Positions 1 through 6,922 of a stretch of 11,161 nucleotides of DNA are shown piece after piece. This DNA comes from Candidatus Microgenomates bacterium (GTDB lineage: Bacteria > Patescibacteriota > Microgenomatia > JAADGY01). Below the pieces are notes generated by a model. The model was not told where the DNA came from. It did not search any database and saw only the letters and a program-made list of their open reading frames with translations. The stretch covers positions 1 to 11,161 of the forward strand of contig WFRL01000007.1 in NCBI GenBank assembly GCA_015486555.1. The letters are read 5' to 3'. Made by a program: the position numbers and the translations under genes. The first letter of the stretch is position 1; every line of letters begins with the position of its first letter.

Positions 1-10
1 CCCCCTTATT

Positions 11-72
11 TGGGTCATTCTGAGGAGCTGGGGCGACGAAGAATCTAGCGAGCAATAGCGAGCGCAGGAATC
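11..72 (+). repeat. Dispersed palindromic repeat unit A1 (left arm of pair A)
   Basis: This is one of six copies of a roughly 50-60 bp intergenic unit in the window. It begins GGGTCATTCTGA, has a variable GC-rich middle, then the conserved core GAAGAATCTAGCGA, and ends near GCGCAGGA. It forms an inverted pair with the copy at 166-221. Pairs like this, in alternating orientation between genes, resemble REP/BIME elements. No transposase is visible here. Confidence 0.75.
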
Positions 73-73
73 A

Positions 74-102
74 GAACTTAGAACTTAGAGCTTGGAACTT
101 AG
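74..102. repeat. Short heptamer array, GAACTTA unit
   Basis: Four consecutive 7-mers are visible: GAACTTA, GAACTTA, GAGCTTG, GAACTTA. They lie between the two arms of repeat pair A. The reverse complement of the unit, rotated, is CTAAGTT, which is the unit of the array at about 412-474. The two arrays are therefore inverted relatives. Confidence 0.7.
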
Positions 103-165
103 TCGAAAAAAAGAAGGCTTAGCCAGTCCTAAATGGGTAGAAATGGAAAAGAACTTGAGTGCCAC

Positions 166-221
166 AATCCTTGCGCTTCGCTAGATTCTTCCCCTCCGCC
201 TCGGAGGGTCAGAATGACCCG
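166..221 (-). repeat. Dispersed palindromic repeat unit A2 (right arm of pair A)
   Basis: Read on the minus strand this unit begins GGGTCATTCTGA, then has an internal hairpin (CCCTCCG, loop AGG, CGGAGGG), the core GAAGAATCTAGCGA and the end GCGCAAGGA. It is the inverted partner of 11-72, with about 93 bp between the arms. Confidence 0.75.
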
Positions 222-239
222 AAAGACAGAGTTTTGATC

Positions 240-253
240 ATTGGTTATTGGAA
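240..253. repeat. Two heptamers, ATTGGTT ATTGGAA
   Basis: Two adjacent 7-mers belong to the same sequence family as the first block of the heptamer tract that starts at 286. They are separated from it by 32 bp that include a small CCCCT/AGGGG hairpin (about 262-276), and they are out of phase with it. They may be an eroded edge of the same tract. Confidence 0.4.
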
Positions 254-285
254 TTTACCTGCCCCTACTGAAGGGGGGTTTGAAA

Positions 286-474
286 ATTGGTCATTGATAA
301 TTGGTCACTTTCTAATCTAGTTCCTAGTTCAAAATGGATCGTGGATCATAGATCATGAATCATAGATTTTTTTTCTATCATCTACTATCTATCACCCACT
401 ATCTATTCATTCCTAGTTCTAATGACTAAGTTCTAAGCTCTGAGTTCCAAGATCCAAGTTCTGAGTTCTAAAGA
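286..474. repeat. Composite heptanucleotide-periodic tract (27 units)
   Basis: The whole stretch can be cut into 27 consecutive 7-mers without losing phase. The unit changes by block: ATTGGTC-like at 286-306, (A/T)(A/T)(T/C)CTAG-like at 314-327, T(A/G)GATCA-like at 335-369, A(C/T)(T/C)ATCT-like at 377-411, and CT(A/G)AGTT-like at 412-474. It fills the space upstream of the tRNA-Leu gene and overlaps where its -35 region would lie. It resembles in style the short tandem heptamer repeats known from cyanobacteria, but the units differ. No coding potential is seen. Confidence 0.75.
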
Positions 475-488
475 TGTTAAAATATGAT
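475..488 (+). promoter_or_regulatory. Putative promoter -10 region for tRNA-Leu/thiI
   Basis: Two overlapping -10 candidates are present. TAAAAT at 478-483 carries an extended TG motif (TGT at 475-477). TATGAT at 483-488 would place the transcription start at about 495, the first base of the tRNA. No convincing -35 is seen; that position falls inside the heptamer repeat (TTCTGA at 459-464). Confidence 0.4.
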
Positions 489-494
489 GTCCTT

Positions 495-580
495 GCCGCA
501 GTGCTGGAATTGGTAGACAGGCAGGACTTAGGATCCTGTTCCCGGTCTCGGGAGTGTGGGTTCAACTCCCACCTGCGGCA
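495..580 (+). tRNA. tRNA-Leu (anticodon UAG)
   Basis: The cloverleaf folds cleanly. The 7-bp acceptor stem is GCCGCAG (495-501) with CTGCGGC (573-579), followed by discriminator A580. The anticodon stem is CAGGA/TCCTG with loop CTTAGGA; the anticodon TAG at 529-531 reads CUN leucine codons. The long class II variable arm has stem TCCCG/CGGGA, as expected for tRNA-Leu. The T arm is GTGGG-TTCAACT-CCCAC (556-572). The 3' CCA is not encoded; the next bases are CTACC. U8 (position 502), the target of ThiI, is present. The thiI start codon lies 6 bp beyond the discriminator base, so the two are probably co-transcribed. Confidence 0.97.
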
Positions 581-585
581 CTACC

Positions 586-1800
586 ATGAAATCTACGACC
601 ATTAAGAATTATCTTCCCAACTTCGTCATCATTGGCCGCTACGATCCCGAAATTACCCTAAAAAGCCGACCAGTCCGCCTTCATTTTCAATCCTTAGTCT
701 GTCAACATTTATCCCAACGTTTTTCTATTTCTCATTTACCTCTTAGAGTTGAGAAAAAGTGGGATAGATTCATTATTTATCTCTCTAACCAAACAATAAA
801 TCAGTTCGAAGAGATACAAAATATTCTCCAAACAACCTTTGGAGTCGATCGCTTTTACTTAGCTAAGGTTTTCCCTACCATTGACAAGGAAAAAATAAAG
901 AAACATCTCTACCATGAGTATCACCAAGAGGTAAAGAACAAGACTTTTGCCATTCGAGTAAAGGTACGCCCCAAAGGAATAATTCATCACCAACAACTTG
1001 AGGCTGAACTTGGTGGAGTACTTTATCCTCTTAGCAAGGGAGTAAATCTGGAACATCCAGAGATTCTCATCCGCTTGTGGTTAGATCTTGAAAAAAAGGT
1101 AACCTACTTCATCATCCAGGAAGCTAAAGGACCAGCCGGCTACCCCTATGGCAGCAGCCAAACTGCTTTAGTCCTTTTTTCTGGGGGAATCGATTCACCT
1201 GTAGCTGCTTGGTTGGCAGGCCGTAAGGGTCTCCACCTTAACTTCTTCCTTCTTAATCAAGCGGGGAAGGAACAGTTAACATTAGTCCAAAAAGAAGTTC
1301 AACTTTTTTATGATCAATGGCTGAAACCTGACTCCAGTTTTCTCTATATTGCCGACGGCAGAGAAGTAAGAAAAATTGTTGAGCTGGTTCCTCCCCGTTA
1401 CCGTAGTTTTGTTTTTAAATACCTCCTCTACCGTTGGGCTTATTATCTCTGCCAAAAAGAAGGAATATCCATTCTCGTCAGCGGCGAGTCCCTAAACCAA
1501 GTTTCCACTCAAACACCCTCCATTCTTACTATCTGTCAAAGTGATCAGCCAGAAAAGATGCTTCTTCTCAGACCCTTAAGCGGTTTAACCAAAAGAGAAA
1601 TTATTAGCCGGGCTCGAGAAATCGGAACCCTCTCTCTCTCAGAACAACTCCCTGAGTACTGCCTAAAAAGCAAAAGAGGCAATATCACTAAGGCTAATAA
1701 AAAGCTTCTTAAGGAACTAGAGGAAAAATTTTTCCCTACCTTTAAAGAAATTTTACACCAATTAAGATATCGAAGGATAAATCTCCAACCTAAAAACTAG
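586..1800 (+). CDS. thiI: tRNA 4-thiouridine(8) synthetase ThiI
   Basis: The protein has 404 residues. It activates U8 of tRNAs by adenylation and transfers sulfur to make s4U; in many bacteria it also supplies sulfur for thiamine thiazole. The N-terminal ferredoxin-like/THUMP region covers about 12-180, with GRYDPEITLKSR matching the ThiI opening. The PP-loop ATPase domain follows, with SGGIDS at 199-204 and GESLNQVSTQT at 300-310. A 'PEYC' motif (Cys359) matches the catalytic cysteine of E. coli ThiI. There is no C-terminal rhodanese domain, so persulfide probably comes from a separate cysteine desulfurase, as in Bacillus, whose ThiI is of similar length. The ATG at 586 is the only credible start: an in-frame GTG at 556 lies inside the tRNA. 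There is no Shine-Dalgarno, because the upstream bases are the tRNA acceptor stem. After tRNA 3' processing the mRNA would begin with CUACC-AUG. The gene converges on the RodZ-like gene 28 bp away. Confidence 0.93.
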   Translation: MKSTTIKNYLPNFVIIGRYDPEITLKSRPVRLHFQSLVCQHLSQRFSISHLPLRVEKKWDRFIIYLSNQTINQFEEIQNILQTTFGVDRFYLAKVFPTIDKEKIKKHLYHEYHQEVKNKTFAIRVKVRPKGIIHHQQLEAELGGVLYPLSKGVNLEHPEILIRLWLDLEKKVTYFIIQEAKGPAGYPYGSSQTALVLFSGGIDSPVAAWLAGRKGLHLNFFLLNQAGKEQLTLVQKEVQLFYDQWLKPDSSFLYIADGREVRKIVELVPPRYRSFVFKYLLYRWAYYLCQKEGISILVSGESLNQVSTQTPSILTICQSDQPEKMLLLRPLSGLTKREIISRAREIGTLSLSEQLPEYCLKSKRGNITKANKKLLKELEEKFFPTFKEILHQLRYRRINLQPKN

Positions 1801-1828
1801 CTTACCAAAGAAACTAGAAACAGAGCAA

Positions 1829-2458
1829 CTACTCTCCTGGTGGGTGATAAATCACATCCAGTTTTTTAACTCGGCTCTTATTTTTATAACTTACCTTCAC
1901 CTCAACCTGATTAACTCCAGGCAGAAGAAGAATAGACTGACTAAAATTTCCCTTCTCATCAGCTAAAACTAAAAGATTGTTTACCCATACCTTAGCCCCA
2001 ACTAAAGTATGACCTTTCACCACTAAATAATCACTATTAGTCACCACTGCTGATTTGGGCTGATAAATAACTAAGGGGGGAGGAAAAATTGACCATCTGA
2101 AATACCATAAAATAAAGAGGCAACCTACAACTACCACGACTAAAAGAGGTAAGTTAAGATGTTTCTTTTCTTCAAGTTGAAGAAGTTTAAACTCTTTCCG
2201 CAACTTAATCTCACCACTTGGACTTAAACCAAAATCACGTTTGAAAACGGCCAACAATTGTTGAACATTCAAACCTAGCAGTTGACCATAATTCTGGATA
2301 AATCCTTGAACGGTGGCTATCGAATCAAAAACACGATAATTATCATCTTCAATGGCTTTTAGAAAAAAACGCTTAATCTTCGTTTGGCTAGAGATTTCCT
2401 CCAGGTTTAAGCCAAGTTCCAACCTTTTCTTTTTCAAAATTTGGCCTACAGTCTTCAT
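1829..2458 (-). CDS. RodZ-like HTH / single-pass membrane protein
   Basis: This 209-residue protein has the RodZ-type layout. An N-terminal Xre-family helix-turn-helix (about 1-70, beginning VGQILKKKRLELGLNLEEIS) is followed by a basic/charged linker (about 80-102). One membrane helix follows (about 104-124, LPLLVVVVVGCLFILWYF). The outer C-terminal domain (about 128-205) is beta-rich and resembles the bacterial Ig-like/glucodextranase-B-type fold; the fold call is an inference. RodZ proteins link MreB to the cell envelope and help set rod shape. The gene follows ftsK with a 10-nt gap carrying AAAAGG just before the ATG, so it is probably translated from the ftsK transcript. A RodZ-like gene after ftsK is a common bacterial arrangement. 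No mreB is in view, so a role in shape is not proven. Confidence 0.8.
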   Translation of the reverse strand: MKTVGQILKKKRLELGLNLEEISSQTKIKRFFLKAIEDDNYRVFDSIATVQGFIQNYGQLLGLNVQQLLAVFKRDFGLSPSGEIKLRKEFKLLQLEEKKHLNLPLLVVVVVGCLFILWYFRWSIFPPPLVIYQPKSAVVTNSDYLVVKGHTLVGAKVWVNNLLVLADEKGNFSQSILLLPGVNQVEVKVSYKNKSRVKKLDVIYHPPGE

Positions 2459-2468
2459 ACCTTTTTAT

Positions 2469-4556
2469 TTATGAAGGAATCTGATCCAAACTTGACAAAA
2501 GAACTTTCCGCCGTTTCTTACCTGGCTCAGCCGCTTCCAACCATCCTCTTTCTTCCATTTCCTCAACTAATCGAGCAGCCTTGTTATAACCAATTCTCAA
2601 CTTCCGCTGGAGCAGGGAAATAGAGATTTCTTTCTCACTAATAGCTACTTCAATCGCCTGACGGAGTTCGCCACTAATCCTATCTGAGGTAGAAGCAACT
2701 ACTTTAGAAGAAAGAAAAGCTGTGGTAACCTCCTCTTTATAGTCTAAAAACTGACGGTATTTCTCACGGATATAGTTGGTTACATTTCTCACTTCAGCAG
2801 TGGAGATATAGGCTCCTTGAATTCGTTGGGGACTGGCTTGATCCGGGGGTAAAAATAACATATCTCCTTTTCCTAGGAGTTTCTCTGCTCCCGGCGTATC
2901 GAGAATAACTTTGGAGTCGACACCTGAAGTAACATAAAAAGAAATCCTAGCTGGGATGTTAGCCTTAATCAATCCCGTAATGATATCCACTGAAGGCCGT
3001 TGAGTGGCCAAAACCAGATGAATTCCCACAGCTCTAGCCATCTGGGCTAGCTGGGTAACAGCCCTTTCAACTTCATTAGGAGAAAAAAGCATTACCTGGG
3101 CCAGCTCATCAATAACAATAACTAAATAGGGCATCTCTGTCTTTCCCATCAGCTTGTGGTATTCTTCAATATTTCTCACTCCAACCTCCGACAATTGCTT
3201 ATATCTTTCCCTCATCTCTTCTACTGCCCAGTTTAAAGAGGCTAATACCTTATCTGCGTCTTTAATTACTGGAGTAATAAGATAAGGTAGATCCTTAAAT
3301 AAAGTCAGTTCAACCCGTTTAGGATCAACCAGGATCATTTTCACCTCCTCAGGCGAAGCTTTGTAAAGGAAAGAAGTAATCAAGTTGTTTAAAAACACCG
3401 ATTTACCTGAACCAGTAGCCCCAGCTACTAAAAGATGAGGCATCTCAGCTAAATCGGCTACTTCTAACTTCCCATCAACACCTTTTCCCAAGGCAAAAAC
3501 TAGCTTAGAGTTCGACCGCTGAAAAGCTTGGCTAGCTAAAACTTCTGAGGTTAAAACCAGTTCCAAGTTCCGATTAGGCACTTCTATCCCAATAAGGGAC
3601 TCACCTGGGATAGGAACCTGCATTCGAATTCTCCCCTGAGGAGCAGCTAAAGCTAAAGCTAAATTATTTTGAAGAGAAATAATCTTAGAAACTTTAGTGC
3701 CAGCGGCAATTTCTAAGGCGTACTGAGTCACTGCAGCTCCCTCATTAACTCGCTTCACCTGGGCTTTAATTCCAAAACTAGCTAAAGTTTCCTCAATAAT
3801 CTTCTTATTCTGATTAATGTCCCCTCGATCAGCGGGTTTTTTAGTAACTAAAGAAATAAGAGAAAGATCTGGAGGTTGCCAAGCCGGTAATTCAACCCCT
3901 TCCTCTTCTTTTATCCCTTTAAGTTCTACCTTTTTAACTTTTTCCTTCGCACCTTTCTCTTTAATTGTTAAGGAGAGTGGAGATTCCTTCTCGGTCTGAT
4001 CCGCTCGTAGCTGTGGTTTCCATAACCATAGCTTCCACCAGAGCTGAGCTACTCTTTTTAATCCCCTCACCGGCCAGAGAAGAAAATTCATCAATTTTAA
4101 ACCATCATCTATAACTTCAACAAGAGAAAGATCAAATAAGAGCATTAAACTCACCAAAACTCCGCTTAAAAAGACAATAAAGGTAATTAAATTTCCAAAC
4201 TCGCTTTTAAGGTACTTCCATAACAACCGGCCGACTTCTCCTTGATGGAAAAGGGCCGCGGCTGTAAAGAGAAAACTCCAACTGCCAACTAAATGATTAA
4301 GATAAAGAGTCAGCCGCCGCCAACGGAGAAAGAATAGGCCAGAAATTAAAAGGGAAAAAATCAAGAACCAAACTAAATAACCAAAGAGGTGAATAACTTG
4401 TCTAGATACTAAGATTAAAGTAGGTGAAGATAAACCTACTAAACTCAAACTTAAAACAAAAGCTAGGGTCAAGAAAAGAAGGGCTAGGATATTATTACTT
4501 ACCTCACTTTTAATTTTAAAGCGAGTTATTTTCCTTTTTCTACCACGTCTAGCCAT
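2469..4556 (-). CDS. ftsK: DNA translocase FtsK/SpoIIIE
   Basis: This 695-residue protein is an ATP-driven double-stranded DNA pump that clears chromosome termini from the division septum. A basic N-terminus (MARRGRKRK) precedes four hydrophobic segments (about 21-43, 54-78, 88-103, 121-143). A charged linker (about 180-245) leads to the alpha/beta motor. Walker A is GATGSGKS at 379-386 and Walker B is YLVIVIDELAQ at 477-487. The motif ILDTPGAEKLLGKGDML is at 551-567. The C-terminal winged-helix gamma domain (about 627-688) normally recognises polarity sequences in DNA. Its length is like SpoIIIE and other short FtsK proteins, with no long proline/glutamine linker. The gene starts 30 bp after the rnj stop. 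That gap holds a possible promoter and only a distant AGGA (11 nt from the ATG), so ftsK may have its own transcript besides read-through. Confidence 0.96.
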   Translation of the reverse strand: MARRGRKRKITRFKIKSEVSNNILALLFLTLAFVLSLSLVGLSSPTLILVSRQVIHLFGYLVWFLIFSLLISGLFFLRWRRLTLYLNHLVGSWSFLFTAAALFHQGEVGRLLWKYLKSEFGNLITFIVFLSGVLVSLMLLFDLSLVEVIDDGLKLMNFLLWPVRGLKRVAQLWWKLWLWKPQLRADQTEKESPLSLTIKEKGAKEKVKKVELKGIKEEEGVELPAWQPPDLSLISLVTKKPADRGDINQNKKIIEETLASFGIKAQVKRVNEGAAVTQYALEIAAGTKVSKIISLQNNLALALAAPQGRIRMQVPIPGESLIGIEVPNRNLELVLTSEVLASQAFQRSNSKLVFALGKGVDGKLEVADLAEMPHLLVAGATGSGKSVFLNNLITSFLYKASPEEVKMILVDPKRVELTLFKDLPYLITPVIKDADKVLASLNWAVEEMRERYKQLSEVGVRNIEEYHKLMGKTEMPYLVIVIDELAQVMLFSPNEVERAVTQLAQMARAVGIHLVLATQRPSVDIITGLIKANIPARISFYVTSGVDSKVILDTPGAEKLLGKGDMLFLPPDQASPQRIQGAYISTAEVRNVTNYIREKYRQFLDYKEEVTTAFLSSKVVASTSDRISGELRQAIEVAISEKEISISLLQRKLRIGYNKAARLVEEMEERGWLEAAEPGKKRRKVLLSSLDQIPS

Positions 4557-4561
4557 ACTTT

Positions 4562-4590
4562 AATTTATCCTATAGTAATTTATTTGTCAA
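4562..4590 (-). promoter_or_regulatory. Putative ftsK promoter overlapping the rnj stop codon
   Basis: On the minus strand a perfect -35 box TTGACA (4585-4590) is followed by a 17-nt spacer and the -10-like box TAAATT (4562-4567, 4 of 6 matches). The rnj stop codon TGA lies inside the -35 box. Transcription would start at about 4555-4557, on the ftsK ATG itself, giving a leaderless mRNA. The -10 is weak, and the AT-rich gap makes chance matches possible. Confidence 0.4.
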
Positions 4591-6242
4591 CCTCGACTAA
4601 CTACCTCTATAGCGATAAGGGGCTCCCGCTTTATCCGTTTATAGAAAAACCTCTCCAATCGCCGCTGAACTTGAAGATCAAACTGCGAATCCAAATGTTT
4701 CCACCCTATAAAGCTTTCTAACTTCTTTTTAGCCTGCTCAAAAAGATCTTCCGACTGCGGTCGGAAAACAAAACCACGGCTAAAAAGAAGAACATTATCT
4801 ATTTCTCCTCTTCTAACTAAGAAAACAACAAAAACAATCCCCGCCTGGGCCATTGTCTTTCGTTCTTCTAAGACCACTGTTCCAACATCACCAACTCCTT
4901 TACCATCAACTACTACATCTTTTAGTTTCAATTTTTTTCCTAGTTTATAGCCTAACTTATCTAGAGAAATTATCTGGCCGCTATCAGGAATAAGTACGGC
5001 ATCAGCAGGATAGCCGAAACTTTCCATCATTACCTTTTTATAAGTAACTAGGTGACGGTATTCTCCGCCAATCGGCAGGAGGAAACGAGGTTTAACTAAA
5101 GAAACTAACTCCTTCAACTCTTCTCTAGAACCGTGGCCACTAACATAAAGTTCATCGCTAATCTCCGGATAAAGAACATCGGCCCCCCTCTTCATTAATA
5201 AATCAATAACTCGATAAACATTGACCTCATTGCCTGGGATAGCATCTGAGGAAAAGATTACTTTATCCCCTGCCTCTACCCTTACATAAGGATGGCGTCC
5301 ATCAGCTACCCTCGAAAGAGACGAGTCAATCTGACCCTGGCTACCGCCAATAAGGTAGGTGAGTCTATTCACAGGATAAGTCATAGCTGTTTCCGGATCG
5401 ATAATTTTTTGGGGAGGAATTTTAATATACTTCAGCTTCTGAGCCACTCTAAAAGCTGTTTGAATGGACTGCCCAACTAAAACAATGTAGCGATTATGAA
5501 CCAAACTTGCATTAATTACTTGTTGGAAGCGGTCTAAGTTAGAGGAAAAAGTAGTCATTAAGAAACGACCTTTGGTAGTTGCCATATGTTTTAAAAAACT
5601 TTCCTCAATAGAAACTTCTGACGGTGTTCTCCCCAATCTATCTACCCGAAGGCAGTCCGATAAAAGTAAAAGAACCTTCTCCTCTTTAGCTAATCGGGTA
5701 ATTCTCTCCTTATCAGTCCTTTGACCAATTACCGGTGAATTGTCAAACTTAAAATCAGTTCCATGGTAGACAGTCCCCACTGGAGTCCGAATAAAAAAAT
5801 GGTAAGTATCCGGGATTGAGTGGGTTACCCGAACAGTCTGGATAAAAAACGGACCAATACCTACTTCATCTGCAGAAGAAAGAATACGGAAACGGCCTTT
5901 TATCTTAAACTCGTCAAACTTAGCTTTAATTAAACCTGCCGCCAGAGGACTTGTATAAATAAGAGGCTGACCAAGCTGTTGATAAAAATAAGGTAAAGCT
6001 CCGATATGATCCTCATGGCCATGAGATATCAAAATACCTACTATTTTCTTCTTGAGCTTTTTTGTCTTTGGATCAACTAGATAAGAAATATCCGGCAGGA
6101 GATAATCAATACCAAAAAGAGGAGTATCAGGAAATCCAATTCCACTATCTACAATCAGCACTTGATTATCATATTCATAAACAAAGAGGTTCCGGGTAAC
6201 TTCACCAAAACCCCCTAAAGAAATTAACTTTAATTTTTTCAT
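4587..6242 (-). CDS. rnj: Ribonuclease J (metallo-beta-lactamase/beta-CASP RNase)
   Basis: This 551-residue enzyme cuts RNA endonucleolytically and also degrades it 5' to 3'; it is a main mRNA decay and rRNA/tRNA maturation enzyme in bacteria lacking RNase E. The metallo-beta-lactamase core carries the zinc motif HGHEDH at 74-79, then His141 (THSIPD) and Asp163 (GTDFKFD). The beta-CASP insert covers about 200-350 and contains SSDAIPGNE (331-339). The motif SGHGSREEL (368-376) and the third histidine region PIGGEYRHL (390-398) follow. A C-terminal domain fills about 440-551. The length matches RNase J1/J2. The start is supported by AAAGGA 5 nt before the ATG. That site overlaps the stop codon of the upstream UDG gene, 10 nt away, which suggests coupled translation. 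Confidence 0.96.
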   Translation of the reverse strand: MKKLKLISLGGFGEVTRNLFVYEYDNQVLIVDSGIGFPDTPLFGIDYLLPDISYLVDPKTKKLKKKIVGILISHGHEDHIGALPYFYQQLGQPLIYTSPLAAGLIKAKFDEFKIKGRFRILSSADEVGIGPFFIQTVRVTHSIPDTYHFFIRTPVGTVYHGTDFKFDNSPVIGQRTDKERITRLAKEEKVLLLLSDCLRVDRLGRTPSEVSIEESFLKHMATTKGRFLMTTFSSNLDRFQQVINASLVHNRYIVLVGQSIQTAFRVAQKLKYIKIPPQKIIDPETAMTYPVNRLTYLIGGSQGQIDSSLSRVADGRHPYVRVEAGDKVIFSSDAIPGNEVNVYRVIDLLMKRGADVLYPEISDELYVSGHGSREELKELVSLVKPRFLLPIGGEYRHLVTYKKVMMESFGYPADAVLIPDSGQIISLDKLGYKLGKKLKLKDVVVDGKGVGDVGTVVLEERKTMAQAGIVFVVFLVRRGEIDNVLLFSRGFVFRPQSEDLFEQAKKKLESFIGWKHLDSQFDLQVQRRLERFFYKRIKREPLIAIEVVSRG

Positions 6243-6247
6243 ATTTT

Positions 6248-6253
6248 TCCTTT
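6248..6253 (-). promoter_or_regulatory. Shine-Dalgarno of rnj
   Basis: AAAGGA on the minus strand, 5 nt before the rnj ATG. It overlaps the TGA stop of the upstream glycosylase gene (TGAAAGGA). It supports the chosen start and shows that this genome uses Shine-Dalgarno sites for genes inside operons. Confidence 0.75.
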
Positions 6254-6921
6254 CAGATTAATTTTAATTGTTGACTCGCTCCCGCTTCTTCGACCATTTC
6301 TTTTTCCTCTTCTGAAAACCAGAACCCCTTTTTAGCTAAATTCAAGTAGCCTGGCAACTTAGCAAATTCATCTAAAAAGACCTGGCGCAGTCGGCCGCTA
6401 CGCAGAGCGGCAGCTGGATGATATAGAGGTACCACCACCAACCTCAAACCCTGCCAACGAAGGGGATAAACCTGTCCATGAACTTGAGATATTTTAACAT
6501 GGGGAAGAAACTTAGCCATTGAAAAGCGGCCTAGGGTAACTATCATCAGAGGTTTAATTATTTTTATCTGCCAATTAAGAAATGGCTGACAGGCGACAAT
6601 CTCCTCCGGCAGGGGATCCCGATTATTCGGTGGCCGACATTTAACTACATTGGTTATAAAAACACTTTGGCGTTTCCAACTAATATTCTCCAGAGCCTGA
6701 TCAAGCAATCTTCCCGCCCGACCACAAAAAGGAACCCCCCGTTGGTCTTCATTAAAACCTGGCGCTTCGCCAATAAACACGACCTCAGCTTGGGCGCTAC
6801 CTTCTCCCGGAACAGAGTGAGTTCGCCCAGCGCTTAATGAACACCGTCGGCACTTAGCTACATTTTTCGCTATAACTTCTAAAGCTTCACCAGGGGGTAA
6901 TTTAAGTAAATCAACTTTCAT
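6253..6921 (-). CDS. Uracil-DNA glycosylase, family 4 (Fe-S type)
   Basis: This 222-residue enzyme removes uracil from DNA and starts base-excision repair. The four cysteines that bind the 4Fe-4S cluster are present with family spacing: Cys24, Cys27, Cys95 and Cys111. Active-site motif A is GEAPG (51-55) followed by NED and RGVPFCGRAG (61-70). The motif KCRPPNNRDP (94-103) and the histidine loop YHPAAAL (167-173) follow. Cys66 sits where many relatives have valine (PFVG). A charged tail of about 30 residues extends past the core. The ATG is one base after the TGA of the Lon-like ATPase gene (TGA-G-ATG) with no clear separate Shine-Dalgarno, so translation is probably coupled to that gene. rnj follows 10 nt downstream. 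Confidence 0.93.
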   Translation of the reverse strand: MKVDLLKLPPGEALEVIAKNVAKCRRCSLSAGRTHSVPGEGSAQAEVVFIGEAPGFNEDQRGVPFCGRAGRLLDQALENISWKRQSVFITNVVKCRPPNNRDPLPEEIVACQPFLNWQIKIIKPLMIVTLGRFSMAKFLPHVKISQVHGQVYPLRWQGLRLVVVPLYHPAAALRSGRLRQVFLDEFAKLPGYLNLAKKGFWFSEEEKEMVEEAGASQQLKLI

Positions 6922-6922
6922 C

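Noticed and set aside
262..280. Rho-independent terminator (CCCCT-ACTGA-AGGGG followed by GGTTT)
   Set aside because: The stem is only 5 bp, the T run is short and interrupted, and no gene ends upstream on that strand in the window.
286..474. CRISPR array
   Set aside because: There are no repeats of 25-40 bp with unique spacers and no cas genes; the periodicity is only 7 bp.
556..585. Upstream extension of thiI to a GTG at 556
   Set aside because: It would lie within the T arm and acceptor stem of the tRNA-Leu gene; family alignment begins after the ATG at 586.
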